Below are positions 38,176 to 46,528 of a DNA stretch of 64,000 nt, one piece after another. Position 1 is the stretch's first letter. The number at the start of each line of letters is the position of its first letter. Origin of the DNA: Rhizobium sp. R634 (GTDB taxonomy: Bacteria > Pseudomonadota > Alphaproteobacteria > Rhizobiales > Rhizobiaceae); the NCBI RefSeq assembly GCF_002211305.1, contig NZ_LOKW01000028.1, positions 248,001 through 312,000 of the forward strand, written 5' to 3'. The translations under genes were made by a program, and so were the position numbers. The notes beneath the pieces are model-generated. The model had not been told where the DNA came from, searched no databases, and worked only from the letters and a program-made list of their open reading frames with translations.

Positions 38176-39132
38176 CTACGGCGCCAGCGTCACCTCAGAT
38201 GTATCGGATACGGGCTTTGAAGCAAAGCGGCGCTCGCGCCAGAGGATGTAGAAGCCCGATGCCATGATGATCATGATGCCGAGCCATTTGATGGCATTCG
38301 GGAAGTCGCCGAAAACAAGCCAGGCGAAGATCGTCGCCGAGACGATCTCGAAATATTGCAGCGGCGCGAGCGTCGAGGCCGGTGCCGCGCGATAGGCATA
38401 GACGCCGAGGATGCCGGCCGTGGCGGCCGTGGCGCCGACGCCGGCGAGATAGAACCAGGCGCTGCCTTCGGGCATGACCGGATCGAAGATATCGGAGCCG
38501 CTACCTTCGCCGACGAGCAGCAGGATGGTGCAGAAGACGAGACCCCAGATGCCCATCTGGAACTGCATCGACCAGGGGTCTTCCCGATGCGAGAGGACAC
38601 GGGTCATCAGGACGAAGATCGCGATGCAGAGCGCACTGACGACGGGCAGCAACGCGACGTAGCCGACCTCCTGGAAGCTCGGCTGGATGATCAGCATCGC
38701 CCCGAAGAAGCCGACGCCGCAGGCCGTATAGCGCCGCCAGCCGATCGTTTCCTTCAGGAAAATGCCGCCGAGGATCGTCAGCATGATCGGCTCGACGAAG
38801 AAGATGGCGATCGCATCGGCGACCGCCATATATTTCAGCGTGGTGACGAAGGAGACCATCGAGACGGTGATGATCGCGCCGCGGATGGCGTGGAACAGGT
38901 TCTGGCGCCAGGAGAAATCGATGAAGCAGCGCCGCCATATCACGATCGGCAGCATGCAGAGCGCCTGGACGGCGAAACGGGCAGCGGTGATCTCGGCGGA
39001 GGGGACGGTCACCACCGCGAGCTTGGCGAAGATATCGATGAGGGGTGAGACCATCACCGAGAGAAACATCAGCGCAAGCCCCGTCGTCACCTCGGAAGCG
39101 GAAGGAGCGGGACGGGCGGCGGTGCTCGGCAT
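38176..39132 (-). CDS. EamA/DMT-family transporter
   Basis: 318 residues from MPSTAARPAPSASEVTTGLA, ten predicted membrane helices in two EamA repeats (about 15-150 and 165-300). Features include PSAEITAARFAVQALCMLPIVIW after helix 2, ADAIAIFFVEPIMLTILGGIFLKE in repeat 1 and TLAPLQYFEIVSATIFAWLVFGDFP in repeat 2. Drug/metabolite exporters of this group have very broad substrates. Lies between the hydrolase gene and the CoA-transferase/TPP pair in the same direction, all within 20 bp of each other, so likely one operon of four genes. Confidence 0.87.
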   Translation of the reverse strand: MPSTAARPAPSASEVTTGLALMFLSVMVSPLIDIFAKLAVVTVPSAEITAARFAVQALCMLPIVIWRRCFIDFSWRQNLFHAIRGAIITVSMVSFVTTLKYMAVADAIAIFFVEPIMLTILGGIFLKETIGWRRYTACGVGFFGAMLIIQPSFQEVGYVALLPVVSALCIAIFVLMTRVLSHREDPWSMQFQMGIWGLVFCTILLLVGEGSGSDIFDPVMPEGSAWFYLAGVGATAATAGILGVYAYRAAPASTLAPLQYFEIVSATIFAWLVFGDFPNAIKWLGIMIIMASGFYILWRERRFASKPVSDTSEVTLAP

Positions 39133-39149
39133 GATGGGTTCCCTGTTGC

Positions 39150-40094
39150 TCAGGATCTGGTCGCTCGCGGTCCGGCGACGGTTTCGTCGCACCAATCCGC
39201 GAAGGCTGCGATCGCGGCATCCGCGCCGAGCTCGTTCAGCGTTTCATGCCGCATATCCTGATATATCACTGTGCTGATACGGGAGAAGCCCCGGCCTTTC
39301 AATTGTTTTGACAGCCAGAGGATGGCTTTTCCACGCTCCGTCGCCGGGTCCTGTCCACCGCCGACGAGATGGATCGGCATATCGCGCGGCAGGCGGTCGA
39401 GGTGGATCTTCTGCGGCGCGCGGAAGGTCAGTTCGAAGACGTCGAGCCAGAGGGAGACCGATGCGTCGAAGCCGCAGAGGGGATCGGCGACATATTTGTC
39501 GACTTCGCTGGGGAGGCGCGACAGCCAGTCGAATTCCGTGCGGCGGCCGGGAATGGATTTGCCCCAGGCGCCGAAGGTGAGCTTCGGAAGCAGGCCGCTC
39601 GGCACGTCGGAGCCTTTCAGCATGCGCTCGGCAAGGAGGATCGCCTGGGCGGCGCGGCCGGCAAGGCCGGCGGCAAAATTTGAATTCCAGACGGCGACGG
39701 CGTCGAAATCGGCCGGCGCGGTGACGGCAGCATTGAGGGCGATGAGGCCGCCCATCGAATGGCCGAAGAGGATCACCGGCAGGCCGGGGTGGCGGGAGAC
39801 CGCATGGGTGCGCATGGCGATGACGTCGCTGATCACCCTGGCAACGCCGCCGCGCCGGGCGAAGCGGCCGATCGGCGCGTCGGGCGCCGTCGTCTCACCA
39901 TGGCCGCGGTGGTCATGGGCATAAACATGATAGCCGCGCGCCGCCATCGCCTCGGCGAAGACGCGGTAACGTTTCGAATGTTCGGCAAGGCCGTGCGATA
40001 TCAGCAGGATCCCGCGTGCCGGGCCGGCAGCCTCGGTACGATGATAGGTAAGCGACGCCTCCGGCACGGCGAGCCTGTGCGTTTCAGAAAACAT
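39150..40094 (-). CDS. Alpha/beta-hydrolase (lysophospholipase/monoacylglycerol-lipase-like)
   Basis: 314 residues, no signal peptide. Oxyanion-hole region ISHGLAEHSKRY near 32-43, HDHRGHG at 61-66, nucleophile elbow GHSMGG with Ser113, acid Asp in LVGGGQDPATERG and base His in YQDMRHETLNE. This is the Hydrolase_4/PldB lysophospholipase pattern; the natural ester is unknown. First gene of the 40094-35301 minus-strand run, divergent from the RNase T2 gene. Confidence 0.9.
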   Translation of the reverse strand: MFSETHRLAVPEASLTYHRTEAAGPARGILLISHGLAEHSKRYRVFAEAMAARGYHVYAHDHRGHGETTAPDAPIGRFARRGGVARVISDVIAMRTHAVSRHPGLPVILFGHSMGGLIALNAAVTAPADFDAVAVWNSNFAAGLAGRAAQAILLAERMLKGSDVPSGLLPKLTFGAWGKSIPGRRTEFDWLSRLPSEVDKYVADPLCGFDASVSLWLDVFELTFRAPQKIHLDRLPRDMPIHLVGGGQDPATERGKAILWLSKQLKGRGFSRISTVIYQDMRHETLNELGADAAIAAFADWCDETVAGPRATRS

Positions 40095-40251
40095 GCGGGT
40101 CCTCCTTGCGGCAACAGACCAGATCGGCAGGCAAATGCAACATCAGCGTTTGATTTATCCGATAACAAATTACAATATCGCTGCGATTCAGGGTTGCGGG
40201 CTTTCACGCTTCGTGCTTATTTGTTCCCCTATTGTTCTTTTGGGGGTTGAA

Positions 40252-40992
40252 ATGAGCAGCATTCAGTTGCGTACCTTGGCGTTCGCCTTATCGATGGTTC
40301 TTGCCGGCAGCGCTGTGGCGCAGGAAGGCGGCGGGCGCACCCGCTTCATTCTGGCCGCGAGCTGGCAGCCTGCCTTTTGCCAGACCAACCAGAAGAGAGC
40401 TGAATGCGCCAGCCAGACCGGCGAGCGTGCCGATGCCACCAATTTCTCGCTGCACGGTCTCTGGCCGATGCGGCAGGATTATTGCGGGGTCGCCGATGAC
40501 CAGAAGGTCGTGGACAAGGATGGCGACTGGAACAAGCTGCCGACGGTGACGCTGTCGGCCGAGACGCAGGCGTCGCTCGCAAAGGCGATGCCCGGCACGC
40601 AATCCGGCCTGGATCGGCATGAATGGGTCAAGCACGGCACCTGCACGAAGATGAGCGCGGAAGACTATTTCGGCGTCAGCATGCATCTCTTGACCGCGCT
40701 CAACGCGTCGGCCGTGCGCGATCTCTTCGCCGCCAATATCGGCAAGACGGTCAAGGCCGAGGCGATCAAGGCGGCTTTCGACAAGAGCTTCGGGCCGGGG
40801 GCGGGCGACCGCGTCAAGATGAGCTGCCGCCGTGCCGGCAATGTCAGGATGATCAGCGAGCTGACGATCGGGCTTTCGGAGCAGGCGGGGACGGCATCGG
40901 CAAAAACCGCGGCACTCGCCGATCTGATCCAGGGAGCGGGAAAAACCTCCTTCGGCTGCAATGAGGGCGTCGTCGACGCTGCGGGCTTCTGA
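40252..40992 (+). CDS. Secreted ribonuclease T2 family protein
   Basis: 246 residues from ATG 40252. Signal peptide ending at VAQ (about residue 24). The two conserved catalytic segments are intact: CAS I FSLHGLWP with His68, and CAS II HEWVKHGTC with His123, Glu124 and His128. Six Cys could form disulfides in the periplasm. RNase T2 enzymes cleave RNA non-specifically to 2',3'-cyclic nucleotides; in bacteria they salvage exogenous RNA. Stands alone between the divergent hydrolase operon and ettA. Confidence 0.92.
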   Translation: MSSIQLRTLAFALSMVLAGSAVAQEGGGRTRFILAASWQPAFCQTNQKRAECASQTGERADATNFSLHGLWPMRQDYCGVADDQKVVDKDGDWNKLPTVTLSAETQASLAKAMPGTQSGLDRHEWVKHGTCTKMSAEDYFGVSMHLLTALNASAVRDLFAANIGKTVKAEAIKAAFDKSFGPGAGDRVKMSCRRAGNVRMISELTIGLSEQAGTASAKTAALADLIQGAGKTSFGCNEGVVDAAGF

Positions 40993-41090
40993 CCGGAAAT
41001 CCTGCGTAAACCGGGTTTCGGCGTTGCCCGCAGGCGCTGTTTCGCCTACATAGCGGCACAATCGAAGTTTCCCGCCCGGAGCAGCGCAGT

Positions 41091-42740
41091 ATGGCACGTC
41101 AGTTCATCTATCACATGTCCGGCCTCAACAAGGCCTATGGCAACAAGAAGATCCTGGAGAATATCCACCTTTCCTTCTACCCCGATGCCAAGATCGGTAT
41201 CCTCGGCCCGAACGGCGCCGGTAAATCCACTGTGCTGCGCATCATTGCCGGCAAGGACAAGGAATATACCGGCGAAGCTTGGCTCGCCGAGGGTGCGACG
41301 GTCGGCTATCTCGAGCAGGAGCCGCAGCTCGATCCCGCCAAGACCGTGTTCGAGAACGTCATGGAAGGCGTTGCCTCCAAGACGGCCATCGTCGATCGCT
41401 ACAACGAATTGATGATGAACTATTCCGACGAGACGGCGGAAGAGGGGGCGAAGCTCCAGGATATCATCGACAGCCAGAATCTCTGGGATCTGGAAAGCCA
41501 GGTCGAGATGGCGATGGAAGCCCTGCGCTGCCCGCCGCGCGATGCGGATGTGACCACGCTTTCGGGTGGTGAGCGCCGCCGTATCGCGCTCTGCCGCCTG
41601 TTGCTGTCGCAGCCGGATCTGCTGCTGCTCGACGAACCGACCAACCACCTTGACGCCGAAACCATCGCCTGGCTCGAAAAGCACCTGCGCGACTATCCGG
41701 GCGCGGTGATGATGATCACCCACGACCGCTACTTCCTGGATAACGTCACCGGCTGGATCCTGGAACTCGACCGCGGCCGCGGCATTCCTTACGAAGGCAA
41801 CTACTCGGCCTACCTGCAGGCGAAGGCCAAGCGCATGCTGCAGGAAAACCGCGAAGAGGCCGGACGTCAGAAGGCGATCAGTCGCGAACAGGAATGGATC
41901 GCCTCCAGCCCGAAGGCCCGTCAGGCCAAGTCCAAGGCGCGCATCAAGTCCTACGAGCAGCTGGTGGAGGCGGCCGAGAAGCAGCGTCCCGGCGACGCGC
42001 AGATCATCATCCCGGTCAGCGAGCGTCTCGGCCAGGTGGTCATTGAGATGGAAGGCATCACCAAGGGCTTCGAAGGCCGCACGCTGATCAACGACCTGTC
42101 GATCAAGCTGCCGCCGGGCGGCATCGTCGGCATCATCGGCCCGAACGGCGCCGGCAAGACGACGCTGTTCAAGATGATCACCGGCCAGGAAAAGCCCGAC
42201 GGCGGCTCGATCCGCATCGGCGAGACCGTGCATCTCGGCTATGTCGACCAGAGCCGCGACGCGCTTGCCGCCGACAAGACGGTCTGGGAAGAGATCTCCG
42301 GCGGCGCCGAAATCATCAAGCTCGGCAAGTTCGACATGAACTCCCGCGCCTATTGCGGCGCCTTCAACTTCAAGGGCGGCGATCAGCAGCAAAAGGTCGG
42401 CAATCTCTCGGGCGGCCAGCGCAACCGCGTGCACCTCGCCAAGATGCTGAAATCAGGCGGCAACGTTCTGCTGCTCGACGAACCGACCAACGACCTCGAC
42501 ACGGAAACGCTGGGCGCGCTCGAAAACGCGCTGGAGAACTTCGCCGGCTGCGCCATCATCATCAGCCACGATCGCATGTTCCTCGACCGCCTGGCGACGC
42601 ATATCCTCGCTTTCGAAGGCGAGGGCCATGTCGAATGGTTCGAAGGCAACTTCGAGGATTACGAACAGGACAAGATCCGCCGCCTCGGCCCCGATGCGCT
42701 GAACCCGGGCAGCCAGGCTCATAAGCGCTTGACGCGCTGA
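41091..42740 (+). CDS. ettA: Energy-dependent translational throttle protein EttA (ABC-F)
   Basis: 549 residues, the usual EttA length. Two ABC domains with no membrane part: first Walker A GPNGAGKST near 40-48, signature LSGGERRRIALCRLLL, Walker B LLLDEPTNHLDAET; linker arm about 240-310 rich in Arg/Lys/Gln (KRMLQENREEAGRQKAISREQEWI, then ARQAKSKARIKSYEQL); second Walker A GPNGAGKTT near 350, LSGGQRNRVHLAKML, LLLDEPTNDLDTET. EttA binds the ribosomal E site and gates the first elongation step according to ADP/ATP level. Confidence 0.95.
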   Translation: MARQFIYHMSGLNKAYGNKKILENIHLSFYPDAKIGILGPNGAGKSTVLRIIAGKDKEYTGEAWLAEGATVGYLEQEPQLDPAKTVFENVMEGVASKTAIVDRYNELMMNYSDETAEEGAKLQDIIDSQNLWDLESQVEMAMEALRCPPRDADVTTLSGGERRRIALCRLLLSQPDLLLLDEPTNHLDAETIAWLEKHLRDYPGAVMMITHDRYFLDNVTGWILELDRGRGIPYEGNYSAYLQAKAKRMLQENREEAGRQKAISREQEWIASSPKARQAKSKARIKSYEQLVEAAEKQRPGDAQIIIPVSERLGQVVIEMEGITKGFEGRTLINDLSIKLPPGGIVGIIGPNGAGKTTLFKMITGQEKPDGGSIRIGETVHLGYVDQSRDALAADKTVWEEISGGAEIIKLGKFDMNSRAYCGAFNFKGGDQQQKVGNLSGGQRNRVHLAKMLKSGGNVLLLDEPTNDLDTETLGALENALENFAGCAIIISHDRMFLDRLATHILAFEGEGHVEWFEGNFEDYEQDKIRRLGPDALNPGSQAHKRLTR

Positions 42741-42789
42741 TTGCCTCCTGTCGGTCAGGCCTGCGACTGAGGCCGCCAACTCCTCTTTC

Positions 42790-42870
42790 GTCATGCTCGG
42801 GCTTGTCCCGAGCATCTGCGACGGCCGATGCGGAGCAGATCCTCGGCACAAGGCCGAGGATGGCGTCGCG
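42790..42870 (-). repeat. RIME-like double-palindrome intergenic repeat, copy 2
   Basis: GCTCGGGCTTGTCCCGAGC, then CCTCGGCACAAGGCCGAGG, nearly the exact reverse complement of 7135-7213, including flanking GAGTTGGCGG-type sequence. It sits in the 400-bp gap after ettA. Between 42871 and 43104 no gene is seen, only a weak hairpin at 42897-42916. Confidence 0.8.
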
Positions 42871-43104
42871 ACAAAAGAGAGGTTTTCAACAAGCTGAGCC
42901 CTGGTTCGTCCGGGGCTTTGTCGTTTAAGCGTGCCGCCCTCGACCCTCACTCATGCGGCGCGTCTAAATCTTTGTTTTTAATGGATATCGGCCTCTTGAA
43001 ATCGCTGCGCGCGCTCGGGCAGTATGCATTGGGGCTCTGTCGCAATTTGAGCAGGCAATTTCGCGGAGAGTGCGAATTGCCGCTTGCCACCGCTTTTCAA
43101 ATCA

Positions 43105-43122
43105 CATAAAGATATCTTTATA
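43105..43122. promoter_or_regulatory. Palindromic operator of the ArsR-methyltransferase/metF operon
   Basis: ATAAAGATATCTTTAT (43106-43121) is a perfect 16-bp palindrome identical to the core in front of metH. It ends 18 bp before the regulator ATG, where a bound protein would block transcription, which fits autorepression. A further ATATCTT half-site follows at 43119-43125. Confidence 0.8.
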
Positions 43123-43139
43123 TCTTGATTGGGCGGTTA

Positions 43140-44165
43140 ATGAGCGAACCTTTGAAGCTTGGACTGGATGGGCTGGTGGACGTCTTGAAGGCGGCCGGCG
43201 AGCCTACGCGTCTGCGTCTTCTGGCGCTTCTCGACGGCGGCGATCTGACGGTCACCGATCTCACGGAAATTCTCGGCCAGTCTCAGCCGCGCATCTCCCG
43301 CCACCTGAAGCTGCTCGGCGAAGCCGAGCTAATCGAACGCTATCAGGAAGGCGCCTGGGCCTATTTCCGGCTCAAGCAGGACGGCAAGGCGGCCATGCTC
43401 GTGCGGGCGCTGCTGAAGCATGTCTCGGAGAATGATCCGACCGTCCTTCGCGACGGCGAGCGGCTTTCGCAGGTCAAGCGCCAGCGCGCCGAACGGGCCC
43501 AGGCCTATTTCAGCCGCAACGCTGCGGAATGGGACGAGCTTCGCCGGCTGCATGCGGCCGACGAAGAAGTGGACGCCGCAGTCATCCGGCTGCTCGGCAA
43601 CCAGCCGATCGATTCGCTGCTCGATCTCGGCACCGGCACCGGCCGCATCCTCGAGCTGCTGTCAGGGCTTTACCGCCGCGCCATCGGCGTGGACGCCAGC
43701 CGCGACATGCTGAGCGTGGCGCGCGCCAATCTTGACAAATCCCGCATCACCAAGGCGACGGTGCGCCACGCCGATATCCTGAACCTTCCGTTCGAGGGAC
43801 AGGATTTCGATCTGGTGACGATCCATCAGGTGCTGCATTTCTTCGACCAGCCGGAGATTGCGATCGCGGAAGCGGCGCGCATGCTGCGGCCGGGCGGCCG
43901 GCTCGTGGTCATCGACCTCGCACCGCACGCGCTCGAATATCTCCGCGACGAACATGCCCATGTCCGTCTCGGCTTCTCGCACCAGGCGATGTCCGACTGG
44001 CTGCGCAAGACCGGGCTCGATGTCGAGCAGGTCGTCGATCTTCATCCGGGTCAGCAGAGCGGGCAGGGGCTGACGGTCACCGTCTGGCTCGCGCGCGATC
44101 CGAGGCGCCTCATGGCTTCGCAACTAAGCGAAGGCGCCGAACCTACATTTGCCGGGAGAGTATGA
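43140..44165 (+). CDS. ArsR-family HTH regulator fused to SAM-dependent methyltransferase domain (SahR-like)
   Basis: 341 residues. Winged helix about 8-95 (LVDVLKAAGEPTRLRLLALLDGGDLTVTDL, then GQSQPRISRHLKLLGEAELIERYQEGAWAYFRL), then a class I methyltransferase domain about 115-300 with motif I LLDLGTGTGRIL near 160-171 and LRPGGRLVVIDLAPH near 250. The methyltransferase domain may serve as the sensor of S-adenosylmethionine or S-adenosylhomocysteine. The gene is directly followed by metF (1 bp gap) and preceded by the palindrome it shares with metH. ATG 43140 is chosen; the TTG at 43125 overlaps the operator half-site. Confidence 0.9.
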   Translation: MSEPLKLGLDGLVDVLKAAGEPTRLRLLALLDGGDLTVTDLTEILGQSQPRISRHLKLLGEAELIERYQEGAWAYFRLKQDGKAAMLVRALLKHVSENDPTVLRDGERLSQVKRQRAERAQAYFSRNAAEWDELRRLHAADEEVDAAVIRLLGNQPIDSLLDLGTGTGRILELLSGLYRRAIGVDASRDMLSVARANLDKSRITKATVRHADILNLPFEGQDFDLVTIHQVLHFFDQPEIAIAEAARMLRPGGRLVVIDLAPHALEYLRDEHAHVRLGFSHQAMSDWLRKTGLDVEQVVDLHPGQQSGQGLTVTVWLARDPRRLMASQLSEGAEPTFAGRV

Positions 44166-44166
44166 C

Positions 44167-45069
44167 ATGGCTTTGAACAACGAAGCACGCGGGCGCAACA
44201 TCGGGATCTCCTTCGAATTCTTCCCGCCGAAATCGGAAGAGATGGAAGGCCAGCTCTGGGAGACCGTCAGCAAGCTGCAGGACTGGGACCCGGATTTCGT
44301 CTCGGTGACCTATGGCGCCGGCGGCACCACCAAGACGCCGACGCTGTCGACCGTCACGCGCTTCCTGGGGCAGACGCCGCTTGCCACCGCTTCGCACCTG
44401 ACCTGCGTCGGCGCGACGAAGGAAGAGACGCATCAGGTGATCGACACCTTCCGCAAGGCTGGCGTGACGCATTTCGTGGCGCTGCGCGGCGATGCGCCGG
44501 GCGGCGCGGGGGCGCCCTACCAGCCGCATCCCGGCGGCTACGCCAATGCGGCCGAGCTGGTGGCGGGCCTGAAGGCGATCGGCGATTTCGAGATCTCGGT
44601 CTCCGCCTATCCGGAAAAACATCCGGAAAGCCGTGATACGGCCGCCGATATCGAGATGCTGAAGCGCAAGGCCGATAACGGCGCCGACCGGGCGCTGACG
44701 CAGTTCTTCTTCGACAATGACAATTTCGAACGTTATCTGGAGCGGGTGCGGGCTGCCGGCGTCTCGATTCCCATCGTGCCCGGCATCATGCCGATCCAGA
44801 ACCTGACGCAGTTGAAGCGCTTCGCCGGCGCCTGCGGCACGATCATCCCAGCCTTCCTCGACGAGCGTTTCGCCGGCTACGACGACAAGCCGGAAGAGCG
44901 GGCGAAGGTCGCGGCCGAAGTCGCCGCCGAACAGATCGAGGATCTCGTGCGGCGCGGCATCGATGAGTTCCATCTCTATACGATGAACCGCGCGCCGCTG
45001 GTCTCCGCCGTGCTCGACAATCTCGGCTTTTCCCGCCGCCCGGCAAAGAGCGCCGGCGCCGCCGCCTGA
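44167..45069 (+). CDS. metF: 5,10-methylenetetrahydrofolate reductase MetF
   Basis: 300 residues, normal for bacterial MetF. FAD/TIM-barrel motifs: ISFEFFPPKSEEME near 13-26, FVSVTYGAGGTTK near 44-56, VALRGDAPGG near 106-115, QFFFDN near 179-184 and PGIMPIQNLTQLKRF near 204-218. It makes methyl-THF for MetH encoded 37 kb away. ATG 44167 follows GGGAGAG; the upstream TTG is within the regulator gene. Co-transcribed with the regulator, so metF is probably repressed with it. Confidence 0.95.
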   Translation: MALNNEARGRNIGISFEFFPPKSEEMEGQLWETVSKLQDWDPDFVSVTYGAGGTTKTPTLSTVTRFLGQTPLATASHLTCVGATKEETHQVIDTFRKAGVTHFVALRGDAPGGAGAPYQPHPGGYANAAELVAGLKAIGDFEISVSAYPEKHPESRDTAADIEMLKRKADNGADRALTQFFFDNDNFERYLERVRAAGVSIPIVPGIMPIQNLTQLKRFAGACGTIIPAFLDERFAGYDDKPEERAKVAAEVAAEQIEDLVRRGIDEFHLYTMNRAPLVSAVLDNLGFSRRPAKSAGAAA

Positions 45070-45092
45070 TCTTTCGTCTCCGCTCAAAAGTG

Positions 45093-45124
45093 AAAAGCGC
45101 ATGTCGGGCGGGACATGCGCTTTT
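45093..45124 (+). terminator. Rho-independent terminator after metF
   Basis: AAAAGCGCATGTC pairs with GACATGCGCTTTT over a 6-nt loop, followed by a further T. The stem has 13 perfect pairs. Confidence 0.9.
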
Positions 45125-45185
45125 TCATGGCGGATTGATCAGGGGAGTTTAGGCACTATCAGCGTTACGTTTTTGTCATCCCGGC

Positions 45186-45263
45186 TCAGATGAAGAGCAT
45201 GGATAGGACGAAAGCGAACGCCGCACTGACCAACAGAACATTCAAGGATTGCGTGAGTCCCAT
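45186..45263 (-). CDS. 25-residue hydrophobic small protein
   Basis: A 26-codon frame (ATG 45263-45261, stop TGA) reads MGLTQSLNVLLVSAAFAF and continues as a Val/Leu/Met/Phe-rich end: one complete membrane helix and nothing else. A strong ribosome site GAGGAG lies 6 bp before the ATG. The frame is too short for usual gene callers. It lies alone in the 456-bp gap 45070-45525 between the metF terminator and the EamA gene; the rest of that gap shows no gene. Small single-helix proteins often bind to membrane complexes; no function is claimed. Confidence 0.6.
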   Translation of the reverse strand: MGLTQSLNVLLVSAAFAFVLSMLFI

Positions 45264-45525
45264 GTCTGTCTCCTCGCGTTAACCGGCCGATATTATGTCT
45301 GAAATATGTCGGTTGGAAAGCGGATTTTATGCTGCACCGCCGAAATGGCCGGTGGATAAGTCGAAGATCGTTTTCCCAAGCTATTGAGATAAAACGATAA
45401 TTTATCGCTAATTTTTGTTCACAGATTTTAACGCGGCGTTAAATCAGGCGATTGCGGATTCACCTATGCGCCCAAAACATGGCGGCTATGCAACAGGTTG
45501 AAAAGATAGAGAAATGCAACCGTTC

Positions 45526-46431
45526 TTAGGCTGGTTTCGTCAACAGGCGATAGGCGCGGCCGTCGAGGATAACGAGGCCGAAACCGATCAGCGCCATGCC
45601 GGCGAATTCGGCGAGGCTGAGCCTTTCGCCGAGGAAGAGGACGCCGAGAAGGATGGCCCCCGGCGGCACCAGCAGGGTGACGAGCGAGGCGTTCGTGGCG
45701 CCGGCCATTGCCATGATCCGGAAATAGAGAATGTAGGCGAAGGCCGTCGACAGCAGCGCCAGCGCCAGGATGGCAAGCAGCGCATCGAGCGGCGGCGTGG
45801 CAAGCTCCCAGGGGCGATCGGCGAGAAGCGACAGCGGCAATGCGATCAGCGAGGAGGCGGTCAATTGGCCGGCGGCGGTAACGGGGGAGGGAACGCCCTT
45901 GAAACGTTTGCCGTAGGTGGCGGCGAAACCGTAGGAGACGGCGGCAAGCACCGGAAGCAGCAGCGCCCAGAGCGGCGCTTCGCTGCCGGTGGAGATGCTG
46001 GGGCCGATCAGCACGATGGTGCCGGCAAGGCCGACGAGGCAGCCGGCGATCTTTGCCGAGGAGAGCTTCTCGTCCGAGGTGAGGTAATTGGCGATGAGCA
46101 CGGTCCAGATCGGCGTCGTCGCGTTGAGGATTGCCGCAAGGCCGGCGCCGATGCGGGTCTGGCCAAAGAAGATCAGCGCATGCGGCAGGACATTGTTGAT
46201 GACGCCGAGGATGAGGAATTCCCGCCAGCGGGCCTTGAGGATCGGATAGATATCGAAGCGGCCGGCAATATAGACATGCAGCGCGGTCGCTGCGAGCAGT
46301 AGTCTCAAGAAGACGAGGGTCAGCGGCGGCACGTGCTGGACGGCGATGCGGGCAAAGAAAAAGGAGCCGCCCCAGATCAGGCCGAGCAGGACCAGCAGCC
46401 CCCAGGTCCAGGCATTCATTCTGCTGTCCAC
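45526..46431 (-). CDS. EamA/DMT-family transporter
   Basis: 301 residues, ten predicted helices in two EamA repeats. Landmarks are LGLIWGGSFFFARIAVQHVPPLTLVFLRLLLAATAL at the N-terminus, NATTPIWTVLIANYLTSDEKLSSAKIAGCLVGLAGTIVLIGP closing repeat 1, and LVTLLVPPGAILLGVLFLGERLSLAEFAGMALIGFGLVILDGR closing repeat 2. ATG 46431 or the nearby ATG 46419 (MNAW) could be used. Stands alone; substrate unknown. Distinct from the EamA gene at 38176, with only family-level likeness. Confidence 0.88.
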   Translation of the reverse strand: MDSRMNAWTWGLLVLLGLIWGGSFFFARIAVQHVPPLTLVFLRLLLAATALHVYIAGRFDIYPILKARWREFLILGVINNVLPHALIFFGQTRIGAGLAAILNATTPIWTVLIANYLTSDEKLSSAKIAGCLVGLAGTIVLIGPSISTGSEAPLWALLLPVLAAVSYGFAATYGKRFKGVPSPVTAAGQLTASSLIALPLSLLADRPWELATPPLDALLAILALALLSTAFAYILYFRIMAMAGATNASLVTLLVPPGAILLGVLFLGERLSLAEFAGMALIGFGLVILDGRAYRLLTKPA

Positions 46432-46528
46432 GCCGCGTCCTCCAGCTAAAACCTCGTACAGACTTAGCGCAGGCGGAAAACGGCGCCACCCGTTTCTTGC
46501 GAAGCGGGTGGCGGAAAATTGTCAGGGA

